A stretch of DNA of 64,000 bases from Solirubrobacter soli DSM 22325. GTDB taxonomy: Bacteria > Actinomycetota > Thermoleophilia > Solirubrobacterales > Solirubrobacteraceae. The notes under the pieces were generated by a model that made no database searches, was not told where the DNA came from, and was given only the letters and a program-made list of their open reading frames with translations. Position numbers and translations under genes: made by a program. Below, piece after piece: positions 1 through 8,100 of this stretch (within the stretch, counting starts at the first letter, position 1; every line of letters begins with the position of its first letter). The stretch lies in assembly GCF_000423665.1 (NCBI RefSeq), contig NZ_AUIK01000016.1, forward strand, positions 293,371-357,370, given 5' to 3'.

Positions 1-242
1 GCGAACTTGCCCGGCTGCTGGAGCAGCCACTGGAAGCGGTCGTATGTCACCGACTCGATCGCCGGGCTGGTTTCCGTCGCGGGGAGGCCGAGCGCGTGCT
101 GCAGGTACGTGGCGTGGGTGTAGCTGGTCGTCGTCGCCGTGCGGGCCGGGGCCGCGTGGGCGGTCGTCGCCACCAGCGGCACGGCCGCGGCGGCCGCTGC
201 CAGGGCAGCGGCGGACCGCCTCCATCGGGTGAAGGGGCTCAC
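1..242 (-). CDS. Secreted protein, N-terminal part only (runs off the window)
   Basis: A GTG start lies at 242 with a purine-rich GAGAGAGG site just upstream. The first 80 codons read as an export signal: a basic start (SPFTRWRRS), an alanine-rich hydrophobic stretch and an AHAAPA cleavage-like site near residue 30. The mature part begins with a TTTSYTHATYLQHALGLP stretch and contains VTYDRFQWLLQQPGKFA before the window edge. The gene sits 44 bases downstream of the Ser/Thr-rich surface protein gene and is probably the third member of the symporter operon. I do not recognise the family from this fragment, and the function cannot be called without the missing C-terminal part. Confidence 0.7.
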   Translation of the reverse strand, partial: MSPFTRWRRSAAALAAAAAAVPLVATTAHAAPARTATTTSYTHATYLQHALGLPATETSPAIESVTYDRFQWLLQQPGKF

Positions 243-286
243 TGCGTTCCTCTCTCTTGTCTGTTGTGTGAGTGCGGGGTGCTGCG

Positions 287-1297
287 CTACTGACGGCTGA
301 GGCCCTGGAGGCGGGCGAAGCCACGGAACACCAGGCCGAATCCGGCCAGGCCGAAGAGCGCCGCCAAGACGGCGATGCCGACCATTCGTGTGACATCGGG
401 ATCGGCGCCGGCGCCGATGTGCTCGCTCGCGAGCTTGTACTTCACGGCCCCCGGCGCTGCGGCGTTCGCCACGCCGCCGGCGGAGGCCGGGCCGTTGGCC
501 GCGGCGGACGTGGTCGTCACGGCCCCGGTGGTCGCCGCCGGATCGGTCGTCGCAGGCGCCGCTCCCGGCGCACCGCCGGTCTCGGTGGCCGTCGCCGTCG
601 CCTGGCTCGTGGCGGTGCTGTGCGGGCTGCCCGAGGACGTCGACGTGCTGCTCTGCTGCGAGCTGGCGGAGCCGGACGTCGTCGACGTGCCGGACGTCGT
701 GCTACCGGACGAGGAGGACGACGAACCGGTGCTGGTGCTCTTCGTCGACGACTTGCCGCCGGAGCTCGTGGACTTGGTGGTCGTCGAGTTCCGATTCTTC
801 GTGGTCGAGCCCGACGTGTTCGTCGTGGCGTTGCTCGTCGACGGATTGCTCGTGGCGGTGTTCGTCGTCGCCGACGGGCTCGACGCCGCGGGGCTCGAGT
901 CGGTGGGCGTCGAGCTCGCGGGCGCCGAGCTGGTCGGAGCGGCCGTCGCGGTCGGGGTCGGCGTCGGCGTCTTCTGCTGATCGACCCAGGTCTGGTAGGA
1001 GCTGATCCGCGACCACTCCGTCCAGTGGGCGGTGTCCAGCAGCTCGCCCTCGTTGTTGTAGTACTGGATCTCGTTGCTCGCGAAGTCGTACTGCACGCCC
1101 GGGATCGGGGTGCATTCCTGGTCGTCGTAGCCCGGGAGGGTGTCGAGCCCGTCGCTATAGGTCCGGCCGTCGATCGTGACCTTGACCGGTGCGGGGTGGT
1201 CGGCCGGGTTGGTGACGCCCTGGGCGTGCGCGGCGGGCGCCGTCACGGCCAGCGCGGCGATCGTCAGCGCCGGGAGGAGGATCTTGCGGTCAGGCAT
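287..1297 (-). CDS. Ser/Thr-rich secreted protein with C-terminal membrane anchor
   Basis: The 336-residue protein has a clear signal peptide (MPDRKILLPALTIAALAV, cleavage near AHAQ). A short globular N-terminal domain follows (about residues 27-107, with DDQECTPIPGVQYDF and YYNNEGELLDTAHWTEW). Then comes a long low-complexity stalk of Ser, Thr, Ala and Pro (about 108-285) and a single transmembrane helix near the C-terminus (VGIAVLAALFGLAGFGLVF). This is the architecture of an exported stalk protein, likely O-glycosylated, anchored in the membrane. Its start overlaps the stop of the symporter gene by 8 bases, so the two are translationally coupled. No enzymatic motif is visible. It could present a small ligand-binding domain near the transporter, but that is inference. 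Confidence 0.85.
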   Translation of the reverse strand: MPDRKILLPALTIAALAVTAPAAHAQGVTNPADHPAPVKVTIDGRTYSDGLDTLPGYDDQECTPIPGVQYDFASNEIQYYNNEGELLDTAHWTEWSRISSYQTWVDQQKTPTPTPTATAAPTSSAPASSTPTDSSPAASSPSATTNTATSNPSTSNATTNTSGSTTKNRNSTTTKSTSSGGKSSTKSTSTGSSSSSSGSTTSGTSTTSGSASSQQSSTSTSSGSPHSTATSQATATATETGGAPGAAPATTDPAATTGAVTTTSAAANGPASAGGVANAAAPGAVKYKLASEHIGAGADPDVTRMVGIAVLAALFGLAGFGLVFRGFARLQGLSRQ

Positions 1298-2705
1298 GGA
1301 CGAGTTCTTTGGGTTCGTGGTAGGTGGGGACGGGAGCGGGTGCGGGTGGCCTCGCGGCGATCGGCGCGGGGGCGGGGGCGAGGGGCTCCTTGCGGCCGGC
1401 GAAGATGTCGTCGTCGAGCAGCCCGGTCTGGCGGGCCACGACGGTGGCGCTGACCGCGGCCGCGGTGACGTTGGTCGCGGTGCGTGCCATGTCGGCGATG
1501 ACGCCGATCGGGATCGTCGCCGCGACGAACTCGAGCGGGAGCCCCGCGGCTGACATCACGGTCGCGGCTGACACCGTCGCCGCCCCGGGCACGCCGGCGA
1601 CGCCGACCGAGACGATCACCCCGAGGAACGCCAGCACGGCGTAGTCGGTCAGCGAGTACGAGAGCCCGTACGCGTTGATGCCCCAGATCGCGATCATGAT
1701 CGGCCAGATGCCGGCGCAGCCGGGCATGCCGATCGTCGCGCCGAGCGGCGCGGTGAAGTGCGCGATCTCGGAGTGGACGCCGACCTTCTTGGTCAGCTGC
1801 TCCGTCGTCACCGGCAGCGTGCCGATGCTGCTCTGGGTCGTGAAGGCGGTGAGCTGCGCCGGGAAGATCTTGCGGAAGAACTCGACCATCGGCACGTCCG
1901 CGAACACCTCGAGGATCGCCCCGTTGACGAGGTAGGCGTGCAGGACGCACGCGCCCCAGACCAGTGCGAGCAGACCGAGCAGCGACCAGAACGCGTTCCC
2001 GAGGTCGGTGCTCGAGCCGACCATGTTCGCCGTGAGCGCGACGATCGCGTACGGCGTGAGCCGGATGACGTAGCCGACGGCCTTGAAGACGACGAGCTTG
2101 ACCGCCTCCACGAAGTCACGGAACGGCTTGACCTTCTCCGCGTCCTTGTCCGCCAGCGACAGGTAGGCCACCGAGATCGTGACCGCGATCAGGATGATCG
2201 GGATGATGTTGTTGGCCCCGAGGTCCTGCACCACGTTGGTCGGGAAGAAGCCGACGATCACCTGGCCGAAGTCCTGCACCTGGCCCTGGATCGTGTCGGT
2301 GGACACCGAGCCGAGCTTCTCGTGCAACCCGGTCCCCGGATGGAAGACGAACCCGAGCCCCATCGCGAGGATCACGGCGAGCGCGTTGCTCAGCATCAGC
2401 CAGAAGACCGAGCGCAGACCGATCGTGCGCAGCTGCGCCACGCCGCCGAGCGCGGTCACCGACGACACGATCGCCACGAGGATCAGCGGGGCCACCGTCG
2501 CCAGCAGCACGTTGATGTAGATCCGCCCGATCGGGTTGATCGACGACACGTGCTTGCCCGCGATCAGCCCGACCACGACGCCGGCCGTCAACGCGATCAG
2601 CCCGATCAGGCTGAAGTTGACCTTCTGCCTGCGCAGCCACCAGATCCCGACCCAACTGAACGCCACGGCGGCAAGCGTCGCCAACCCCGACGAGTTCCAA
2701 TGCAT
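1290..2705 (-). CDS. SDF-family cation symporter, TcyP-like (dicarboxylate/amino acid or cystine uptake)
   Basis: The 471-residue polytopic protein is full length for the sodium:dicarboxylate symporter family (Pfam SDF). It has the family's re-entrant-loop serine-type motif (QSSIGTLPVTTEQL, about residues 287-300) and the conserved substrate and cation region near the C-terminus (GVAGVPGAATVSAATV and DMARTATNVTAAA). The long N-terminal helix before VNFSLIGLIALTAGVVVGL and the GCAGIWP motif resemble the L-cystine transporter TcyP more than the C4-dicarboxylate carrier DctA, so cystine or another amino acid is the likelier substrate. It is the first gene of an operon with a Ser/Thr-rich surface protein. 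The C-terminal tail is a proline-rich cytoplasmic extension. Confidence 0.85.
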   Translation of the reverse strand: MHWNSSGLATLAAVAFSWVGIWWLRRQKVNFSLIGLIALTAGVVVGLIAGKHVSSINPIGRIYINVLLATVAPLILVAIVSSVTALGGVAQLRTIGLRSVFWLMLSNALAVILAMGLGFVFHPGTGLHEKLGSVSTDTIQGQVQDFGQVIVGFFPTNVVQDLGANNIIPIILIAVTISVAYLSLADKDAEKVKPFRDFVEAVKLVVFKAVGYVIRLTPYAIVALTANMVGSSTDLGNAFWSLLGLLALVWGACVLHAYLVNGAILEVFADVPMVEFFRKIFPAQLTAFTTQSSIGTLPVTTEQLTKKVGVHSEIAHFTAPLGATIGMPGCAGIWPIMIAIWGINAYGLSYSLTDYAVLAFLGVIVSVGVAGVPGAATVSAATVMSAAGLPLEFVAATIPIGVIADMARTATNVTAAAVSATVVARQTGLLDDDIFAGRKEPLAPAPAPIAARPPAPAPVPTYHEPKELVHA

Positions 2706-2820
2706 AATCCTGTTAGCCCCTCTGTAGACCCCACTCGTACCGCGAGGCCAGAGAATCTACACTAACTAGGTCGGGTTTATCCAGATTAAGCCGTGTAGGT
2801 ATCTCCGCGGGGCCCGGCCG

Positions 2821-2851
2821 GCCGGTCGCCGCGGCCTGCGCGGCGACCGGC
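2821..2851 (-). terminator. Strong hairpin downstream of the secreted-protein gene
   Basis: A perfect 12-bp inverted repeat (GCCGGTCGCCGC at 2821-2832 and its complement at 2840-2851) with a 7-base loop starts 9 bases past the stop of the minus-strand gene at 2861. There is no T-run, so termination would depend on the hairpin alone or on Rho. The 155 bases up to 2705 otherwise hold only the upstream region of the symporter operon. Confidence 0.6.
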
Positions 2852-2860
2852 GGCGAGTGC

Positions 2861-4588
2861 TTACGGCGTGGTCGTCGAGAGCGTGAAGGTCAGCTTCGTC
2901 GAGTAGGTGCCGGTGCGCAGGGCGTCGGTCGTGCCGATGCGCTGGCTGAAGCCGATCTCGACCGAGTCGTGGGTCGCCGGGCCGGTCCAGGAGGACTTCG
3001 AGAGCTGGACCTGCAGCGGCTGGGGCAGGGCGAACGTGCCGTTGGTCAGGTGGTCGGACCCCGTGAAGGTCAGCGCGGCGTCGCCCGCCGTCGAGGTGAC
3101 GTCGGCGATCGTGCTGGTCGTGTACGTCTTGTCGATGCCGGGCGTGAACGCGCCGAAGGAGGCGGACGCGCCGAGGGCCAGGGCGAGGGTGGCGAGGACG
3201 GCGCCGCCCGCGCCGCCCGCGACGACGTTCTTGTTCTCCCACAGGATCGCCTCGGTGCGCTGGGGGGTGAGGGTCTCCTTGCCCGCCCACTTCACGAACG
3301 ACCCGCCCGGGAGGTAGTTGCCGCCGAGCAGGAAACCGCGGTTGATCGAGGAGACGTCGATGCTGTAGGCGCCGGGGGTGCCGACCGGCACCGCGATCGC
3401 CTTGATCGCCTGGATGTCGAGGGCGGTGGTGCCGGGCGGGAGCTCGATCGTCGTCGCGGCGGGGTCGTCGCGCTGGATCGAGTCGGTCGCCGTGGTGTGG
3501 TGCGACGTGTACCAGACGTCGCCGACCTTGGCCGCGAGCGCCGTGCCCGCCCAGCTGCCCGAGCGCGGCGGCGTGGCGTAGCTCGTGGTCTTCTTGACCT
3601 CGGCGAAGAAGTAGTTGCGCTGGTCGGACATCGCGGTCGTCGCCGGGTTGGCGACGGCCTCGATCTTGCCCTCGCGCGCCATCTCCTTGGCCATCACGAG
3701 GTACGCCCACGGGTGGGTGTCCATGATCCACTCGCGCGCCCGGTTCGGCGGGAGCTGGACGGCGCTGTCGAGGAAGAAGCGGTAGCCGGACGACGTGGCG
3801 ACGTCGGTCACCGAGGACATGTTGTTGTTGCTGGTCGTGACCTGCAGCAGCGGGTGGTCGTCCTCGCGCAGGCCGTCGAAGGCGACGGTGCCGTGGCCGG
3901 AGGACTGGTACTGGTCGCTGACGCGGTTGCCGTTGGCATCGACCGTGACGCGGTAGAGCCACTCGATGTCCGTGGTGCGGCCCCAGCGGGCCATCAGCGA
4001 CGGCGAGTTGGTCCCGCCGTCCTCGTTGGACCAGGTCATCGTGTACTCGATCACGCGACGGCCCTGCGCGTCGGTGCTGTCGACGTGGTAGAGGAGCAGC
4101 GGCACGTCGGTGTTGACGTTCTCGTACGCGCCCGGGACCGTCGGCAGGTTGCGGCCGTAGAGGATCGGCGCGTAGCGGGCCGCGAGGTCGCCCTCGGGCG
4201 CCAGCGACGGCTTCAAACTGCTGACCACGGCGCTCGGCGACGGCGACTTCGCGGCGTCGAGCTTCACGGCGACCTCGTGCGTCCCCGCAGTCACCCTGCC
4301 GAGCGCGACCTCGTAGTCCAACGGCGCCGCGCCGTTGAACGTGACGATGTTCGTGACGGTCTTGCCGTCGACCGCGACCTCCAACAGCGCGGACTCACGG
4401 CCCGCGGCGCCCCAGTCGGCGTTCGGGGCCGCGGCGGTCACCACGAGCTTGGCCTCACCCGCGCGGTCGGCGGTGAACTCCGTACGCGCGAGCGGCGCGT
4501 CCTGCGCCTGTGCGGTCGCCGGAGCGAGCAGCGCGGCGGCGAACGCCGCGCACGCGAGGATACGTCGGTTCTTGATCGTGATCTGCAT
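2861..4588 (-). CDS. Secreted protein with C-terminal 'TFTLSTTTP' module
   Basis: I chose the ATG at 4588, which gives the signal peptide MQITIKNRRILACAAFAAAL with cleavage near ATAQAQ. An in-frame start 11 codons upstream would spoil it. The mature protein (about 550 residues) has an N-terminal beta-rich region and a middle domain with ARYAPILYGRNLP, DVPLLLYHVD and EYTMTWSNEDGGT, a pattern like Vps62-related secreted proteins (weak recognition). The last ~115 residues (from ALGASASFGAFTPG to LTFTLSTTTP) are closely similar to the C-terminus of the secreted alpha/beta hydrolase encoded at 9742-11844. That shared end is probably a surface-retention or sorting module. The enzymatic role is unknown. 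Confidence 0.8.
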   Translation of the reverse strand: MQITIKNRRILACAAFAAALLAPATAQAQDAPLARTEFTADRAGEAKLVVTAAAPNADWGAAGRESALLEVAVDGKTVTNIVTFNGAAPLDYEVALGRVTAGTHEVAVKLDAAKSPSPSAVVSSLKPSLAPEGDLAARYAPILYGRNLPTVPGAYENVNTDVPLLLYHVDSTDAQGRRVIEYTMTWSNEDGGTNSPSLMARWGRTTDIEWLYRVTVDANGNRVSDQYQSSGHGTVAFDGLREDDHPLLQVTTSNNNMSSVTDVATSSGYRFFLDSAVQLPPNRAREWIMDTHPWAYLVMAKEMAREGKIEAVANPATTAMSDQRNYFFAEVKKTTSYATPPRSGSWAGTALAAKVGDVWYTSHHTTATDSIQRDDPAATTIELPPGTTALDIQAIKAIAVPVGTPGAYSIDVSSINRGFLLGGNYLPGGSFVKWAGKETLTPQRTEAILWENKNVVAGGAGGAVLATLALALGASASFGAFTPGIDKTYTTSTIADVTSTAGDAALTFTGSDHLTNGTFALPQPLQVQLSKSSWTGPATHDSVEIGFSQRIGTTDALRTGTYSTKLTFTLSTTTP

Positions 4589-4689
4589 CGCGGGCCGCAC
4601 CGTATGCGCGCACGCGAACACTCATGTAACGGACTCGTTGGCCGACACATCGGGTACTGACAGGCGGCGAGCGAACCCGGAGGAGCGGT

Positions 4690-5109
4690 GTGCTGACGGT
4701 CGAGTTCAAGACGACGGGACGTCGGGAGCGAGCGCCGTCGTTCGGCGTGCCGCTGCCGCACGGCGCGACCGACGGCGGCCTCACGCTCAGGGAGCTGATC
4801 GCGCTCGCCGTGCGCGAGGAGCTCGCCGCGTACAGCGAGCGGCGGGTCGAGCGGACGTTCGCGCAGGTGTTGAACGACGAGCGGATCGCCGCCGGCCGCG
4901 AGAGCGGGCGGATCGACAGCGGGCAGCGGCGCACGCCGGCACCGCCGTCGCCGGAGGCGGCGGTGGGCACGGCGGTCGAGGCGTTCGAGGACGGGTTGTT
5001 CCTGGTGCTGCTCGACGGAAAGCAGGAGACCGAGCTCGACGCGCAGGTGTTCGTCGGCCCCGACAGCACGCTGACGTTCGTGCGGCTGGTCGCCCTGTCG
5101 GGAGGCTGA
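4690..5109 (+). CDS. Hypothetical partner of the DUF4132 protein
   Basis: The 139-residue protein starts at GTG with a good GGAGGAG site 4 to 7 bases upstream. It has an acidic-basic helical middle (LTLRELIALAVREELAAYSERRVERTF) and a C-terminal beta-rich part (FEDGLFLVLLDGKQETEL, FVGPDSTLTFVRLV). There is no signal peptide or membrane segment, so it is cytoplasmic. Its stop is separated by one base from the GTG start of the 1544-residue DUF4132 gene, with the ribosome-binding site inside its own last codons. The two are therefore translationally coupled and probably act together. I do not recognise a named family. Confidence 0.8.
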   Translation: MLTVEFKTTGRRERAPSFGVPLPHGATDGGLTLRELIALAVREELAAYSERRVERTFAQVLNDERIAAGRESGRIDSGQRRTPAPPSPEAAVGTAVEAFEDGLFLVLLDGKQETELDAQVFVGPDSTLTFVRLVALSGG

Positions 5110-5110
5110 G

Positions 5111-8100
5111 GTGCTCTCGGCCCAGGAGGCACAGCGCGCGCTGGCCGAGCGGCGCGAGCGGGCGGTCACGCGCGGCCGGTTGACGGCGGCGTTCGGCAAG
5201 GTCGCGGGGGTGCTGCAGACGGATGCGGGGGCCGCCGTCACCGTGCTCGAGGCGCTCCCACGCCGCGCGCGTCGGGCGGCCTTCGGGGCGGTCTGCAGCG
5301 GCATGGGCGGCGAGCTGGCGACGGTGTTCGAGAACGCGGGCCGGCTCACCTATCAGAACGACTGGGACCGCCGCCCGTTCCGCGCGCCGACCCTGCCCCA
5401 CCTCGCACGCGCCCGGGTGCTCGACCGGGCGCGCAACACCGCCCCTGAGCTCGTCGCCTACGGCGCCGACTCCGAGTGGCTCGCCCGCTGGGCGGGACAC
5501 GTGCTCGCGCAGGACTGGCAGGTGAGCCCGCACCTCGTGGGTTGGCTCCTCGCGGCGGCGATCGACGCCGGCAACGACGAGGTCCTCGAGCTGCTGCTGG
5601 CCTCGACCGACGGCAGCGACGACGTCGCGACGATGGGCCAGCACGTGCCGATCGCGCTGCTGTGCGCCGACCGTCCGGACGGCTGGGAGCGCGTCGAGGA
5701 GCTGCTGCTTTCCGCGCAGCGTGAGGAGGGACTGCGGCAGTCGATCCTCGAGGTCGTCGACGAGGCGTACCCCGAGGCGCTGCGCCGGATGCTGGCCTTG
5801 ATCCTCGAACACGGGCTGGCGCGGTTCGCGTCGGTGGCGCGCGCGGTCGCGGTGTGGTTCGGGCTCGAGGTTCTCGCGGGCGATCGGAAGCGAATCGAGG
5901 CGATCGTCGAGCGGGCGCTCCATGTTCCCGACGAGCCGACCGAGCCGCTCGACATCTACATCGCGCTCTGGTCGCAGGCCACCGAGGACGTGCTGACCGC
6001 GATCGAGTCCGCGCAGTCGTGGCTCGAGAGCCCTGACCCCGAGGCGCGCTTCAGCGCCGTCGCCTTCCTCTCCCAGACCCACGTGGACCAAGCGGCCGGA
6101 GCGCTGCTGCGCGCCCTGGACGACGACGACCTCCGGGTCGCCGGCACCGCCGTCGCGCCCCTGCTGTGGCTCAGCCTGCCCGCGTCCTACGACGTGTTCG
6201 AGCGCCTGCTGGCGCGGCTGCCGAAACGCACCGTCGAGCTCGAGCCGATCGAGTGGTACGGGCCGCTGCCCACGCTCAAGCGCGAGGACGTCGGCCGCTT
6301 GCTGATGCGGCATCGCGATCCGCCTGACATCGACCGCGTGCTCCCGCATCGCGCGGCGCTCGAGACGTGGGACCGCCGCAACCTCGTCAAGCACCTCACC
6401 AAGGCGCCGCCGACCGCAGACCGCCGCGCGGCGCTGTTGGAAGCGCTCGGCGACGCCTCACCCCAGGTGCGCGAAGAGGCGATCGCAGCGGCGGCCACGG
6501 TCAAGCTCGACGACGAGGAGGCGCTCGCGCTCGAGCCGCTCCTGCGCCGCAAGCCGGGCGACCTCCGCCGCGGCGTGATCGAGCTGATCCTCGGCCGCGG
6601 GGAGCCGTGGGCGCGCGCCGCGGCCGAGCGGCTCCTGGCCGGCGACGCGCAGCAGCGGCTCGCCGGCGTGGAAGTGCTGCGACGCCTCGCCGCCTCCGGG
6701 TCGACCGCCGCGACGAAGCGGCTCGGCGAGCTCGAGAACGCCGTCGACGACCAGGTGGTCGAGCAGGCCACGCGCCGCGCGGTCGCCGACAACGCCCTCG
6801 CCACCCTCACCGAGGCCGACGGCTTCGGCCTCATCGAGGCGTCCGAGCTGACACCGGCCGTGGCGCCGCGGGAGACCGGGTTCGTGTTCGCCACGCTCGC
6901 GAGCCGCCGGGTGCTGCAGCTGCTCGACGAGCTGATCGACGCGCACAAGGACGTCGAGGTCGTGGTCGACCGGAACTGGGGGCAGGTGGATCGCCTGCTG
7001 CTCGGCGCGGTCCAGTACGCGAACCTGGCCGGACACCATCGCCGCCTGCGCCGCGGTGACACCGAGGTGGAGGTGCCGCTGCTGGAGCTGTGGCAGCGGT
7101 TCGCCGCCGAGTTGCCCGCCGAAGCGCGTGACGACGACGGACTGCAGCTCCTGCGCGCGCACCTGATCTGCGCGGAGGCGCAAGCGCGGTACCGGTTCGA
7201 CCAGAAGAGCAAGGCGGCGGCCGACGTCGGCGTCCAGCACTTCGATCTCGTGCACGACGTGCTCGACCTGCTGCTCGTGCTCGACGGCGGCGACGACGTG
7301 CGCGCGGGAGCGCTGGATGCCGCCGAGGCCGAGTTCGCCGCCCTCGGCCGGCGCGAGCTCCGGCGCCGGGCGGAGCAGTTCTACTCGTGGGAGTCGCCGG
7401 CGCTGGAGCTCACCCGCACGCTCCCGTCCAAGGACCCCGAGATCGCCAAGCGCCACTGGCGGCTCGAGCTGTGGCTGTCCGAGGCGCCGAAGGACCGCCA
7501 ACGCCCGCCGCTCGGCGTCGTCGTCACGGCCTTCGAGCAGGGCGCGGCCACCGAGGCCGACCTGATCGACCATCTCGTCGGGCCTCGTGGCGAGAACCAG
7601 GGGTTCTGGGATCTCGGCCGCATCGGCCGCGCCGCGCCCACCGTCGTCGAGCGCATCCGCGAGCGGATCGTCGCGATCGAGCTCGCCCGCGGCGAGACGC
7701 CCACGGCGGCCGCGAAGGCGGTGCGCGAGCTCACCCACTCCGGCGGCCTCGACGTCGTCGTGGCCGCGCTCGTCGCGCTCGGTCGGGAACGGTTCGTCCG
7801 CGGCTGGTCGAGCGACGGCGAGGGCCGCGCGACCGTCTTCAGCCACATGGTGGCCACGAGCCACCCCGGAGACGGCGACACGCCCGAGCGCTTCGCCGCC
7901 GCCGTCCGCGAGGCGAAGATCGCGGATCGGCGCCTGCGCGAGCTCGCGTGTTACGCCCCGCAGTGGGCCGCGCACGTCGAGGCGACGCTGGCGGCGCCCG
8001 GTCTGGCGGGCGCGGTGTGGTGGCTGCACGCGCACACGAAGGACGACCGCTGGGACGTCGCCGCCGAGCTCCGGGCCGAGTGGGAGCGCTCCGTCGCCGA

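Noticed and set aside
272..1453. Long plus-strand frame of 393 codons opposite the Ser/Thr-rich protein gene
   Set aside because: It is an Arg/Gly-rich shadow of a GC-rich gene on the other strand; the minus-strand product has a signal peptide and a membrane anchor.
2969..4660. 563-codon plus-strand frame opposite the secreted protein
   Set aside because: Composition is Arg/Val/Glu shadow type with no domain; the minus-strand gene has a signal peptide and the shared C-terminal module.
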